Below are positions 42,655 through 53,094 of a DNA stretch of 64,000 nucleotides, one piece after another. The position numbers were made by a program, and so were the translations under genes. Position 1 is the stretch's first letter, and each line of letters begins with the position of its first letter. Under the pieces are notes generated by a model. The model ran no database searches and was not told the DNA's origin. It saw only the letters and a program-made list of their open reading frames with translations. The DNA is from Neodiprion pinetum. Taxonomy: Eukaryota; Arthropoda; Insecta; Hymenoptera; Diprionidae. The DNA lies in assembly GCF_021155775.2 (NCBI RefSeq), contig NC_060234.1:9124283-9188282 (forward strand). The letters run 5' to 3'.

Positions 42655-44649
42655 TCCCCCGACGAAGACAAAGGCGCGTCTCTGCGGCTTCTGATTTCTC
42701 GTAGGATTCTTTCGTTACGTTTAGCTTGTGTCTCAATCCTGCGTTTTAATTCCCTTCGTTCTACTACTTCCAAAGCAGCGGGATTCCTTTGGCAACAATA
42801 TCCGGCGAACGCCGAAATATAGGTGGGTATATTAAATTTCCACAGCAAGAGTAGAATAGACAAGACGGATATCGTTCCAGAAACGGCAGCTATTGATGGG
42901 ATCCCTATACCTTTGAAGTTAGCCCATGTATTATTTACCTGAAGGGTCGCTTCGTTATTCGCGAGGACACTCTCAAGGTCTAAAATGGCTTGTCCTTGAT
43001 CCTTGAGGGTATCCAAGTTAATCACGTGATGCAATACAATTTCCCGGCCTGTTACAAATTTGTTTAGCGGGGAAATGGTATCTGCATGTATTTCTGTTAA
43101 TTGAGAAGTCATATGTTCTACGATTAATTTGACTCGCGTTTTCAAAGTTTGGAGTTCGCAGCTCTGATTCGTGGTTATCAGGGATGGCTTGGTGATTTGA
43201 ATAATAAAAGTCTGCATTGAAGCGCATGTTATGGTTACCTCAATTGGCTTCGAAGGTAAGATTATTTGCGATCCCTGCGTTCTTATGTAAGCAATATCTG
43301 TGACTAGAAAACGACTCAGAGTGCATCCTCGTGGTATGGGATCAGTTATTTTCTCACAAAGTTCAATAGTATCGTTGCGATGTCCCACATCGCGGTAATC
43401 ACCAATGAAATAATCGGTTATCTGTTTCAGTTGAGAAAACGTGACTTCTCTTATAAAATTCTTACGTACTAATTTCAAAGCATATGTTGGGTTAAGCGTT
43501 ACATAAGTGTGATTTATTCTTACGGGTACCGGGGTATTCTGAATTATTACCCAAGGTTCCTTTTCTAAGTAAGGCACTGTGATAAGTTTGCCTTTATGTG
43601 TGGTTATAGTTAAATCACTTATTTTAATAAACTTCTCGTAATTGTCCTCCTTAATAGGTATTAGTGTCTTTTTGTTATTGGCGTCGAAAGCTTGAAGAGC
43701 TGTCATAAGCTCCTTTGGAGTAAAAAGGGTGTTATCGATGATACCATGCCTTCCTAATTGCACGGCAGTCATTACCAGGTCGATTAGTCGTTGCAGTTCC
43801 TTAATTTCAAATAAACTTAGAGTTATAGCTTCCATGTATTCCTGATAAGCAAGCGTTTCGTTACCTTTTATTTTTAATGATTCTAATTGTCCCCATACAG
43901 TTTCCAAAGAGTGTTTAAGTTTGAGCTGATTTGTATTCAAGATATTAATTTGGACTTGATTTATGTGCAAGGACTTGGTTACAACAAGATTTAGAGTGTC
44001 CGTTACATTTTTTAGTGAGGCTAGATTCCCATTAATTATTTCCAAATCATTCGCGTCAGCAATTCCGTAGATTGATTTTTGGATTGTTCCTAAAAAGTTA
44101 AACATTCCTCTTTTCGGTCTGATGTTTGGCGTGAGATAAGATTTCCTTAGGGGATACATTTCATTTGCCAGGCCCGTCAGAAGGACATGTTTTCCAAATA
44201 CCGCCTCAGCTTCGCGCGAGGCTTCGTAAGTAACGTCGCTCGACGCGAGCGCTTTCGGAGTACTTGTTTTGGTTCCGTGGGATTGAGATTCCCTTAATTT
44301 AGAGGGGCGGCGCGTCATTTGAAGAATAGGCGCACCCAAGTCTAAAATGACTTCCAAATTATTCTTGTGTGACGAGGCACGGGCAAATTCTAAATCTAAA
44401 GCGTCCAGGGCGGACTGGGCGAGGGATCGCTGACCAGGGTTCCAATGGTCCAGATAGGTATCCCGTATCGTCCGGAGGCCTCCGAGTTTGTCGTGAATGT
44501 CGAGTAATGGTTTGGTGAACCCACTTGCGTCAATGGATTGGAATATCTTCCATCTTTCCTGGTACATGTATACTTTGCCCACTTCCTCCTGGAGTAGAGT
44601 CCCATTGATAACTGAGACATCGAAGTAGGCTAGGGACAGACTGCTACAC
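42630..44649 (-). CDS. env: Errantivirus env (Baculo F-like fusion glycoprotein)
   Basis: The frame is open from 44649 to 42630; no ATG or signal peptide lies at its start. A splice acceptor (TTGTTATAG|GTG) at 44650/44649 suggests that exon 1 supplies the start, as in known errantiviruses. The protein has a furin-like site, RPKR followed by GMFNFLG, about 155 residues into the frame counted from 44582. That is the fusion-peptide arrangement of the baculovirus F/insect errantivirus group. A helical region follows, and one membrane segment near the end (VSGTISVLSILLLLW) with a basic cytoplasmic tail. The last codons lie inside the LTR. Expected role: membrane fusion. It appears unbroken. Confidence 0.85.
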
Positions 44650-44672
44650 CTATAACAAAAGAAACTAAGACT

Positions 44673-47600
44673 CTATTCCGTGGAGATCCAATCGTTACCC
44701 TGAACCCGATTTAGTTTAATTCTAGGGATTGGATCGTTTTCCCTTGGTCCGGTGTCGTACTCGTAGTACGGTTTGGTATTATTCAGATGGGTCTTCCAAT
44801 AAGACGCTGTGGAATCATCCGCGGTTTTCTTGTAAGTGATATTTCCTTTTTGTTCGTTGATCTCGACGACGACGAATGGTCCATTCCAAATCCTTTCCAA
44901 GGCGTTCTGTCGCATATGGTTCTTGATCATTACTTTATCTCCCACTTGATATAAAGAAGTTTGTCGTCGTGTTCCTTGGTCCACTTGTTTTTGGTTTTTC
45001 TCTCTGGATTTGGTAAGCCAGACCAGAGCTTTCTCGAACCGTTCCTCCCATTTTCGTATCCACAACATTTTCTTACTAATCACGGTTTCCAATCGGTTTT
45101 CGCGGAAACCGTCAGGATTGTTGGCTTCGTGACAGAACATGAGGTTGTGAGGCGTTTCACCTGTTGATTGATGAACGGAAGTGTTATAGGCACGTGCCAT
45201 TTCTATTAAAACCTTGTCCGAAGTGTGTATTCTCTCTTTGCAGGCAGTTCGAATATAGTCTTTCAAGACACTATGCATTCGTTCTATAGAGCCGTTCGAC
45301 TGCGGGTGATATGCAGTTGTGGTGATATGTTTGATATTATAGTGTTCGAGAAAGGAATCGGTCAGCTCGTTACAAAACTCCTTTCCCATGTCCGTCAGGA
45401 TCACTTTGGGGCACCCGAAGTTACCTATCCAGTACTCTGATAGAGCCTTGATAACTTCTGTCGCGGTTTTGTTCGTAAGTGGGGCACATTTAATGAATTT
45501 AGTTATTGAATCCTGCATCGTAAGGATATATCGGTGTTTATTCCAAGATTCGACCAGAGGTCCGACGATATCTATTGAAATTTGATCGTTAGGTTTTTCA
45601 GCAAAGGTTTCGAAAAGAATGGCGGGTGATTTCATTTGTATCCTTTCCTTTTTATACATCTGACACGTGGGGCATGCCTGGATAAAGGAATTGATATCAT
45701 TCTCCATACGTGACCATACGGCCGTTTCTTTTACTCGGTCAATTGTTTTTGCTAGGCCAAAGTGTCCATTGATGTCGTTGTGAGCGCTGGCCATGATTTC
45801 TTTTTGTTGCTGTTTGTTAGGCACATCCTTTCCTGTCAAGCAAAATGATATGTCTGCACCTGAGTCCTGACGTATCCTCTTGAGATCTTCAATGATTGAA
45901 TTGGTTTCTTCTTTGGTGGTTTTCTTAGGGTCAATCCAGAAGTATATCTTTTCGTACCTTTTCGGATGAATGTAGTTTCTGAGTTTCTTACGTCTATCAG
46001 TCTGATTCTTTGGTATAATCAGGGTGTTGTCAGAGGCATCCTTTTCTTCTAGGGTAATCTTCACCCATTTACCGTCCTCCCCTTTTCGATTTCGGTTGGG
46101 AACGAGTTTGATGTGAGATTTTGTTCTGCCTGTTGTGAGTGACAATCTCTCGATGTCAATGTGGCGTGCGGCAATATGGTGGACCCGCTTGGGATTCCTA
46201 TCAATGGGTGTGATTTCGTATAGTCCCTTTTCCAATTCGGTGAGTTTTCCGAAGATCTCTTCCTTTGTGCGAAAGACTCTAGATAACTCATCCGCTACTA
46301 CGTTACTTTTTCCCGAAACATGTTCTATCAGGAATGAGTATTCCTCCAATCTTAGTCTCCACCGCAGCAGGCGTTGACTGGGGTCTACGCAATTTTTCAG
46401 CCATACTAGTGCACGATGATCGGTGCGGATGATGAAGGGTTTATCTGGTGTATTCAGCAAATATACTCTTAGTCTCTTGACGGCCCATACAACAGCAAGC
46501 ATCTCCTTCTCCGTCGTGCTGTAATTCCTTTCCGCATCATTCAGGGTTCGAGATAAGAAATATATGGGGTGGCCGTCTTGAGATAGTACCGCTCCAATTC
46601 CATCGTTTGACGCGTCGGTGGTTACGACGTATTGTTTAGCTGGGTCTGATCTCACAAGTATCGGTGGTGTGACCAACTTTTCTTTCAGGGTTTCGAAGGC
46701 CTCTTGGCAGGCTGCTGACCAATCCCATGGGGTGTCCTTTCTTGTTAACCTTGTTAATGGTTTCGCTAACATTGAATAGTTTTGTATGAACTTTCGGTAA
46801 TACCCCGTCAAACCAAGGAAGGATCGAATCGTCTTAACGTTGACTGGAACGGGTAATTGTTGTATCGCTCTGGTCTTTTCCGGGTCTGGTTTGCTTCCTT
46901 CGTCAGTGATGACATATCCGAGGTATCTCACTTCAGTTTTCATGAAGGCGCACTTCTCTGGCTGGAGTTTCAAGTTATATTGTCTTAAACGCTGAAATAC
47001 GGTTCTTACATTTCGATGGTGTTCTTCCTCCGTTTCACCAAAAATTATTACGTCATCAATGTAGACGCAACAGATCTTCTGATTCAATCCTCTCAGCGCA
47101 TCGTTCATCATGCGTTGGAAGGTCGCAGGAGCGTTCTGTAATCCGAAAGGCATTCGTTGGTATTCGAAATGCCCGTCGGGGGTTGAGAAGGCAGTATATT
47201 TCTTGGAGTCAGTAGCCATGTTGATCTGGTGGAAACCTGCGGCCATGTCGACAGTAGTAAAGAACTTGGCCCTTCCCATGTGATCGAGTAAATCCTCGAT
47301 TATTGGTATCGGATAAGAATCCTGAACGGTAAGTTCATTAATCTTCCTGAAATCGATCACAATTCTATACTTGGGCTTTCCGTCGGGGCCCGGTTTTTTG
47401 GGTACAACCCAAACTGGCGAGTTGTATGGCGACTCGGATTCCGTTATTATTCCTTGTTTCAACATTTTCTCTACTCCCTCTTTTACAACCTGCTGGTGCA
47501 GCTGTGGAGCACGGAAACTTTTCACATTTACAATGCGTTGGGGGTCTGACAACTCGATGCGATGTTCAGTCATTGAAGTTCCATTGACCATGTCTTCCTC

Positions 47601-47678
47601 CTGTAAGGCAAAGATATCGCTGAAATCCTGAAGAATACTCCAAATTTCTTTCTGGTACTCCTCCGTTAGGTGTTCCAA
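44673..47678 (-). CDS. pol: Errantivirus pol (RT-RNase H-integrase)
   Basis: About 1000 codons without a stop. RT at about residues 60-270: IVIDFRKIN, TTVDMAAGFHQINM, MPFGLQNAPATFQR, YIDD at 206-209. RNase H: TTDASNDGIGAVLSQ (Asp 355), STTEKEMLAVVWAV, RTDHRAL, VADELSR. Integrase: zinc finger (HFG...CPTCQMYK), DDE core with SIDIVGP, TDMGKEF and SNGSIERMH, then a C-terminal QVGDKVMIK/IWNGPFVV segment. All catalytic residues I can place are present. The frame continues open a little upstream, overlapping the protease frame, to which it is shifted. It makes and integrates the proviral DNA. Confidence 0.92.
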   Translation of the reverse strand: MEHLTEEYQKEIWSILQDFSDIFALQEEDMVNGTSMTEHRIELSDPQRIVNVKSFRAPQLHQQVVKEGVEKMLKQGIITESESPYNSPVWVVPKKPGPDGKPKYRIVIDFRKINELTVQDSYPIPIIEDLLDHMGRAKFFTTVDMAAGFHQINMATDSKKYTAFSTPDGHFEYQRMPFGLQNAPATFQRMMNDALRGLNQKICCVYIDDVIIFGETEEEHHRNVRTVFQRLRQYNLKLQPEKCAFMKTEVRYLGYVITDEGSKPDPEKTRAIQQLPVPVNVKTIRSFLGLTGYYRKFIQNYSMLAKPLTRLTRKDTPWDWSAACQEAFETLKEKLVTPPILVRSDPAKQYVVTTDASNDGIGAVLSQDGHPIYFLSRTLNDAERNYSTTEKEMLAVVWAVKRLRVYLLNTPDKPFIIRTDHRALVWLKNCVDPSQRLLRWRLRLEEYSFLIEHVSGKSNVVADELSRVFRTKEEIFGKLTELEKGLYEITPIDRNPKRVHHIAARHIDIERLSLTTGRTKSHIKLVPNRNRKGEDGKWVKITLEEKDASDNTLIIPKNQTDRRKKLRNYIHPKRYEKIYFWIDPKKTTKEETNSIIEDLKRIRQDSGADISFCLTGKDVPNKQQQKEIMASAHNDINGHFGLAKTIDRVKETAVWSRMENDINSFIQACPTCQMYKKERIQMKSPAILFETFAEKPNDQISIDIVGPLVESWNKHRYILTMQDSITKFIKCAPLTNKTATEVIKALSEYWIGNFGCPKVILTDMGKEFCNELTDSFLEHYNIKHITTTAYHPQSNGSIERMHSVLKDYIRTACKERIHTSDKVLIEMARAYNTSVHQSTGETPHNLMFCHEANNPDGFRENRLETVISKKMLWIRKWEERFEKALVWLTKSREKNQKQVDQGTRRQTSLYQVGDKVMIKNHMRQNALERIWNGPFVVVEINEQKGNITYKKTADDSTASYWKTHLNNTKPYYEYDTGPRENDPIPRIKLNRVQGNDWISTE

Positions 47679-47712
47679 GTCGACAGTATGTTGGAGCGCT
47701 TGCTCTCTTTCA

Positions 47713-48432
47713 TCACGTGGTTGTTGACATACTCTTTACTCGGTGGACTTGGACGTTCTCCAGTCCGAGCTCGATATCTTCGTCTTCAGCGGTGGTGATG
47801 ATTCCATAAGCCGTACCATGATCGTTCGTGTGTACAATCTGCACCGGGATATTTTCCATAGGCATTCCGTCTTTATAGACCATGCGTAACATGAGATCGA
47901 GATTCTTTTCGTCGGTATCGATGGCAATTTTGTTCACCGAATTTGGTTTAAATCGAATTTTTCGGTCGCTACTAAGGTGGTGTATCTTATTCTTCAGGGT
48001 GAGCGTCGAGGCATTCAACTGGAAATCTCGCCTCCTCATAAACGGGTTTCCCATGATTCCATCTTCTTCGTCAGGCAGATAATCGTCTGGTATAATGACG
48101 AATTCGTCCTTTAGCCCCATGTGAGTTAGTACAGCAATTTCATTCGCGGAATTTAGCGCTTTGCCAGTCTTGAAGGAAATTTTGCGTTTGATAATTGGAC
48201 AAATTTGTTTATCCGATGGATAAATAACCTTCCGTTTTATGAGGTTTATTGATGTACCTGTATCGACCATAAGGGCTACTCCTTGCTTTGTTTCTCCAAA
48301 TTTTATTACAGCACACTGTAGTAACCCCTGTGAAACTGAACTTACACGGGCTCCTGTTGGCACTCGTCCTCTAGTTCGTCCTCCTGTCCCTTTATTTCCT
48401 CTTCCTCTGACTGGAGTTCCTCTGACGTGCAA
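47713..48432 (-). CDS. Errantivirus aspartic protease
   Basis: The frame overlaps gag by 91 nt in the -1 frame. The active-site motif ALMVDTGTSINLI lies near 48260, and the flap/second strand region GIMGNPFMRR near 48055. It cleaves Gag and Pol. I see no canonical X XXY YYZ heptamer in the gag overlap. The pol frame that follows is offset from this frame and matches the gag frame, so expression of pol needs a second shift, re-initiation, or the copy carries a one-base indel around 47690-47720. Confidence 0.75.
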   Translation of the reverse strand: MHVRGTPVRGRGNKGTGGRTRGRVPTGARVSSVSQGLLQCAVIKFGETKQGVALMVDTGTSINLIKRKVIYPSDKQICPIIKRKISFKTGKALNSANEIAVLTHMGLKDEFVIIPDDYLPDEEDGIMGNPFMRRRDFQLNASTLTLKNKIHHLSSDRKIRFKPNSVNKIAIDTDEKNLDLMLRMVYKDGMPMENIPVQIVHTNDHGTAYGIITTAEDEDIELGLENVQVHRVKSMSTTT

Positions 48433-50834
48433 TTGACTTGGTCGTTGGGCGGTTTGTCTTTGAGGCTGGCGTTTTGAAAATTTGCGTCTCGCTTATTGCC
48501 GTTAGTATTACGGCGTTGGTCGTTCTGTGGTCGGCGCGGAGCGTAGCAGTACCGGCTGTAGTGTCCTCTGGTTCCGCAATTATGACATACTGCTTGTTGT
48601 TCATGGGCGGTCCGATGTGTGTTACAGGTGTGGCATTCACATCTCTGGAGTTCTTTATCTTCATCTTGTTCCGCTTCATCGTGGTGGTGGACAGACGCTG
48701 GTGGTCGAGGAGTTGACCTTGGCGAGTTCGTCGAGGTTCTTTGTTGTACTTGGAATCTTCGCGTATCTGATGCGCTGCCTGGCCCGTAAATTTGGGACTT
48801 GTTCCAAAACGTGGGTTTCGAGGCTGTGTCGTTACTGTTCATCAGCTGTTGTTGATGCATTCGGAAATTCAATTCCTCGCCTTCGGCTTCTTTCGCGGCC
48901 TTCTGGGCTTCTAGTAACTTGAAGTACTGACGATTTTTGACTTGATGGAATATCCTCGGATTAAGTCCGTACAGATAGTACTGGCACACTCTATTTTCGA
49001 GGTCTTGAAGATTAGGATCGATGTTCGCTCGCAGTTGTTGATTCGAGAAGGCAGCTACGAGGTCTTGGTAGATCTGATTGAATTTGAGATTGTAGGCGTC
49101 CACAGTGTCGCCCTTTTGGCCTGTTCTGCCAAGCTCCATTTCCAATGTGGTGGCACTTTTCTCGACAATAACGGCTGATCTTATGACTTCGAGTAAAGTT
49201 GGGATTGTACGAGGTCTCCTCTGGTTGATGGTCTTCTGAAGAGCTCCTCCTGTCTTCAAGCTGATTACCATGCTCAAAAACGGGAAACGTTGGGTTGTCA
49301 TAACTACCATATCGGCGGCTTTTACTTGCATGATCCAAGCGTGTACGTCTTCGCCTGCTTTTCCTTCCAGTCTGCAATCAATCATCTTGATGGCTTGAAA
49401 CGCGGGTAGGAAATCTTGGATCGCATAGGGCTCGTCCGCTGGGCGGTTTGGTTCTCCGGGGTATCTTCCGGCAGCATCGGGGCGTAGGCTAACATCATTC
49501 AAGTAAGCTTCTGTTCGTGCATACGGGCCTTGGTCTCTTGGATTCCGAGGGGGAAGCACGTCTCGGGGTGGCGCAGTTGCCGGTAGTTGAATTCTCGTTT
49601 GGTTTCTTCGAGCAAGCTCATCAATGTTCCTCATTATCTCTTGCTGCTGGCGTAAAGCTTCGGGATCACTCAGCAACTGGGACATACTGAACGTCACAGT
49701 GTCCGGACGACGATGTGGTAAAGTAGCAGACATTTCCAAGGCTCTTCGAAGTTCATCCTCTTCTTGCTGTTCTAGACGACGACGCGGGACGTTGTTACGG
49801 GTATTGCTACCAGTACCTTGTGGGATTTCGGGATCCGTCGGACCATTAGGCCACTGTGGACTAGGCCTTGGTGTAAGGCGTACGTTCGGCATCCGTGATA
49901 AACGTCGGCTTTCCTCGAGAACGCGTTGCAGTGTCGAATCCGTATCCGACAAGATATCATGGTTTACATTGGCTCGCGCGGTGGAGAATCGGTCGTTTTC
50001 TAATGAGCGATTTTGGTGAAGGATCGGTATTGGCATCGCATTTATACCTTGATGGTCCGAGTCTGAATTGGCTGGGGAGCCTACCTCATTGACGCGCGGT
50101 GTCGGTGGCAGCAATCGGTTTTGAGCGAGCCCGTATAATGCCGAGTAACGTGGTGGGTTTGTTACGGTTAAGGGAGCTATCTGAGTAGGACCTTCCACCT
50201 CTGATTCAACGAGACGCGCGGTATCTAGTTGAATTCGCGGTATCGCTCCGGTATGGTTTCCGGGCGGTCTTAAAATATTAGAAACATTCGGATCATCGCT
50301 AGTTGTTAAGCGATAATAGTTATTGATTGCTTCTCGATTGGTATTACTATTTGCAAGAGCTTCCTCTTGACGGTTTTCTTCGGTTAATTGGTTATTCGGT
50401 TGTTGCATTTCCTGAAACATTTGGTTGGTGACGCTTTCAAGCGTGTCTTCGGGACGCGGAACTGTTTCAGAGTTTCGATTTATTTCTACATTATTGCGAC
50501 GAATGAAGTCGTGTTCACGGCGTTCTTGATTTCTCAATTGAATAAAACGGGTAACCTCTTCTATAGGCAAATCTTCGCGGCGAGCAAGTTGACGCGCAGT
50601 TAACCTCTCTCCGTTTAATTGCTCTAGACCAAGACGGTATCTGCCCATTGCCGTTAAATCATTACGTTCGGTGGCTTCTCGTAGCCTATTCACAAGCTGA
50701 GTCATTTGGTTCGTCAAATCCCAAAATCTCTCCTCAAACCGGGATTCAGAAGTGACGGATTGTCCATCTTCTACAGTCTCAACAATAGTGGGAGGTACTG
50801 CCGATCTCCGGTCATTGTTTTCGTTCACGTCCAT
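48342..50834 (-). CDS. gag: Errantivirus Gag
   Basis: I use the ATG at 50834 (MDVNENNDRR); the open frame extends slightly upstream without ATG. The product is 830 aa. A coiled, charged N-terminal half (LTNQMTQLVNRLREATE, then RLTARQLARREDLP) precedes a capsid-like region around residues 480-630 (FLPAFQAIKMIDCRLEGKAG, GDTVDAYNLKFNQIY). One zinc knuckle (CHNCGTRGHYSRYC) follows, with a Cys-rich CECHTC stretch before it, and an acidic Glu-rich tail. It should assemble the particle and bind RNA. No interruption is seen. Confidence 0.85.
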   Translation of the reverse strand: MDVNENNDRRSAVPPTIVETVEDGQSVTSESRFEERFWDLTNQMTQLVNRLREATERNDLTAMGRYRLGLEQLNGERLTARQLARREDLPIEEVTRFIQLRNQERREHDFIRRNNVEINRNSETVPRPEDTLESVTNQMFQEMQQPNNQLTEENRQEEALANSNTNREAINNYYRLTTSDDPNVSNILRPPGNHTGAIPRIQLDTARLVESEVEGPTQIAPLTVTNPPRYSALYGLAQNRLLPPTPRVNEVGSPANSDSDHQGINAMPIPILHQNRSLENDRFSTARANVNHDILSDTDSTLQRVLEESRRLSRMPNVRLTPRPSPQWPNGPTDPEIPQGTGSNTRNNVPRRRLEQQEEDELRRALEMSATLPHRRPDTVTFSMSQLLSDPEALRQQQEIMRNIDELARRNQTRIQLPATAPPRDVLPPRNPRDQGPYARTEAYLNDVSLRPDAAGRYPGEPNRPADEPYAIQDFLPAFQAIKMIDCRLEGKAGEDVHAWIMQVKAADMVVMTTQRFPFLSMVISLKTGGALQKTINQRRPRTIPTLLEVIRSAVIVEKSATTLEMELGRTGQKGDTVDAYNLKFNQIYQDLVAAFSNQQLRANIDPNLQDLENRVCQYYLYGLNPRIFHQVKNRQYFKLLEAQKAAKEAEGEELNFRMHQQQLMNSNDTASKPTFWNKSQIYGPGSASDTRRFQVQQRTSTNSPRSTPRPPASVHHHDEAEQDEDKELQRCECHTCNTHRTAHEQQAVCHNCGTRGHYSRYCYAPRRPQNDQRRNTNGNKRDANFQNASLKDKPPNDQVNCTSEELQSEEEEIKGQEDELEDECQQEPV

Positions 50835-51487
50835 TGTGAATTTATTTTTAAATTTACCTTGAGTCAAGCTTTGACTTTATTTATTTGAATGATTCAAGTT
50901 TGACCATCAAATTCTTAGTTTCGATCACGATTTGTCCTTCGATAAGTTTATGGTGACTCGAGTAAGTAACAAAATGCTTGTACTTACGCTAGGAGTAGCC
51001 AAATTGAGGTGTGAAGCATCACACTCGAAGATCGTGGTAGCCGTCGGTACGAGGCTTCGATGTCCTGGAGTCTCTGACAGGCACCGGGGGCAAGAATATA
51101 AGAGCGGTTCGAGTCTGAGTGTCCTTATTCTCACTTCACCTCACTTAGACGGTTTAAACGCGAAGTTTATTGTATCTAAGGAGTGCAGAATTTTATACTT
51201 GCTTCCTTTCCAATAAATACACAAGCTTACTATGGGAATTGTCCAGTGTAGAATCAGGCGGTCTACACTCAGTCCCTGGTTATCAAGCGGTCTACACGCA
51301 GTCCTTGATTGTCTACGCAAGGCGGTCTTTCACTCTATCCCTTGCTAGGTACAATTCGTAATAATTACTTATAAACGCGTAGCCGAAGGTTCGCGCGTGA
51401 ATTTATTGGGCTTATGCACTCACTTCCAAAGTTCGTCACTATGATCCGGCCGTTTGATACGCGCGCCGCGTTCGTTGGTTTAAACCG
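50835..51487 (-). other. Errantivirus 5' leader with candidate splice donors
   Basis: About 650 bp between primer site and Gag ATG. A GTAAGT lies on the minus strand at about 50986-50981 (CTAGC|GTAAGT), and CAAG|GTAAAT lies just before the Gag ATG; either could be the donor for env mRNA. A diverged ~38-bp duplication (GGTCTACAC.CAGTCC..G) occurs around 51260-51345. Confidence 0.5.
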
Positions 51488-51506
51488 GATCCTGGCAGGA
51501 TCGCCA
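51488..51506 (-). promoter_or_regulatory. Errantivirus primer binding site (probably tRNA-Arg)
   Basis: The minus strand reads TGGCGATCCTGCCAGGATC, four bases (AATT) after the LTR. It is complementary to a tRNA 3' end GATCCTGGCAGGATCGCCA. As far as I recall this matches an insect tRNA-Arg; the amino acid should be checked. It differs from the tRNA-Lys sites of the Gypsy copies. Confidence 0.7.
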
Positions 51507-51510
51507 AATT

Positions 51511-51878
51511 TGTCATGCAAATATTGCGCAACGATTATATATGTATTTATATGTTTATTCAAACAGAGAAATTGAATGGTAATTGATAACAACAAATGGT
51601 AAAAGGAAGCGTTAACGTTATATTATATTAAATTAGACGTGCGTTACGCCTGGAAGCAGTATTGAGACTGCTCACACAGCCTCTCGCCGGGCTCGGCGAC
51701 AGTGTATATGAAGTGCATAATCGCGTAATTTGAGCACTGCTGCCGATAAGAAAGCCAAGCGCATAAGGCGGGCCACGCTGCATGATAAATTTTGCACTCA
51801 TCTAAATGATCCCCGGCATGTTCCTACGAGAGGATATAAACTGTTACATTTCATTAGAAATGTTCCAGCTCCATCACA
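51511..51878 (-). repeat. 5' LTR of the errantivirus
   Basis: 368 bp, same length as the 3' LTR and about 99% identical. It contains GAGGATATAAACTG (about 51831-51844) on the plus strand and AT-rich segments. The ACCC duplication follows at 51879-51882. Confidence 0.95.
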
Positions 51879-52788
51879 ACCCCAAGCACACTCGCCGCAT
51901 ACGAGTTTTGCGAAAATGGAATTTAAAATTTGCAGGATCGCGTAATGAAGATTCGGAAGCCGTCTCAACGCGGATGGAGGAGGGTGGAACCTTATTTAAT
52001 TTACGCGATAATGACATCCTTAACAGTCTCCCGTTTTTTCTTTTTGGAGTAGCTTTGTACTGGTTCCGCAGCAAACGACCCCAATGGCACAGTTTCTCCG
52101 ATTTTGAACACGCTTGGCGTTATAGTTTTGGTGATCCAAATTTACAGTTTACATTGCGTGAAGAGATCCGTAACCGTACGCAGGGCGAAAATGAGCCAGT
52201 CGCCGACTACCTCACATATATGCGTGCGTATTTTGATCGATTAAGTCCCGAATTCTCCCACGACGAAGAGAAGGACAATGCCTATCGAAACCTGCTACCG
52301 CGTTTTCAAGTGTTGATAAGACGGAGAGATCTCGAAGATCTTGATGATTTATAGGATACCGCCCGACAATTGGAGATGAGTTTTACGGCAAGTAATAAAT
52401 ACCAAGCACCACCGACTCCCGAAAACTCACTGCTACCGGATCTAGCATATCGCGGAACACGCGCTAACTCCCGTCAATCGCGATTCGCGTTAGCCAACCT
52501 AAATCTAGAGGATGAACCAAAGGATAACGTTAATGCTGCGTATCTAACGTCTATTCAAGAAAACCGATCAAACTCGAACGTTAATAGAAAAGCCCCGGAT
52601 CCTAGACCTCACACGCGTTATGATAAACGACCACCGAGGAATCATACCAGAAACCGGAATGACTACCGCCAGAATGTAAATCCGAGTAACGTTAACTTGC
52701 CTGTAACTTCTACCGCTTCGTCTGCCGACTCCAATCGATTTCTACCGACTACAGAACAAATAACTGCACGCACACGTCCTAGATTTGC

Positions 52789-53094
52789 ATGTTACAATTG
52801 CCAGCAACTTGGACATCATCAGCGACAGTGCACCGCGCCACGCACGAAATTTTGCTTCACGTGCGGGTTGACAGGACACACCCGAGCCACATGTACCCGG
52901 TGTGCGGAAAACTATCAGGGGAACCGCTCGCAAGGGCAACCTCGGAACCCAGACCCACAGTAGAGCCCGAAACTTCGCTCGAACAAATTGTCAGACCTTG
53001 TTCTTTACCTACCGAAATTAATAATACTACCGATTCTACCGCCTCTGCCGTCCCTACCGTCTTCAGCTACCGTCAACCTACCGTAAAGATCTAA
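52789..53094 (+). pseudogene. Copy C protease frame, truncated
   Basis: The -1 frame overlapping the end of gag encodes the same linker as copies A and B (ARATSEPRPTVEPETSLEQIV, then TEINNTTD). It is lost in a degenerate tandem repeat at a TAA at 53092. The protease active site and everything after are absent. Confidence 0.7.

Larger units (their letters stand above)
42287..51878 (-). mobile_element. Nearly complete errantivirus-like endogenous retrovirus
   Basis: It has 368-bp LTRs at both ends with perfect TG...CA termini, and ACCC target duplications at 42283-42286 and 51879-51882. The primer binding site, gag, protease, pol and env follow in that order on the minus strand. I count four differences between the LTRs, so insertion was recent. 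It is inserted in copy C gag. Only one clear frame problem is seen (protease to pol). This is an insect Ty3/Gypsy retrovirus relative (Errantivirus, Metaviridae). Confidence 0.92.
41253..52963 (+). pseudogene. Copy C gag, interrupted twice
   Basis: Pieces: 41253-41623 (ATG and SAP-like N-terminus), 42112-42286, 51879-52351 and 52355-52963, separated by a hAT-type MITE, an errantivirus and a TAG stop at 52352-52354 (Glu codon in copy B). The capsid-like block is FLFGVALYWFR and FGDPNLQF. The knuckles are CYNCQQLGHHQRQC and CFTCGLTGHTRATCTRC. An extra small indel after 51879 also changes frame. The -1 site region at 52906-52912 reads GGAAAAC. Confidence 0.85.
35265..53094 (+). mobile_element. 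SAP-Gag Gypsy copy C, host of nested insertions
   Basis: Plus-strand order: LTR 35265-40757, primer binding site 40761-40778, leader, gag, start of the protease frame, ending near 53094 without RT. Four elements are inserted: a MITE at 36578-37484, a 1.87 kb gene-bearing block at 38512-40384, a hAT-type MITE at 41624-42111 and an errantivirus at 42287-51878. Removing them leaves about 5.1 kb of element. Confidence 0.85.
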
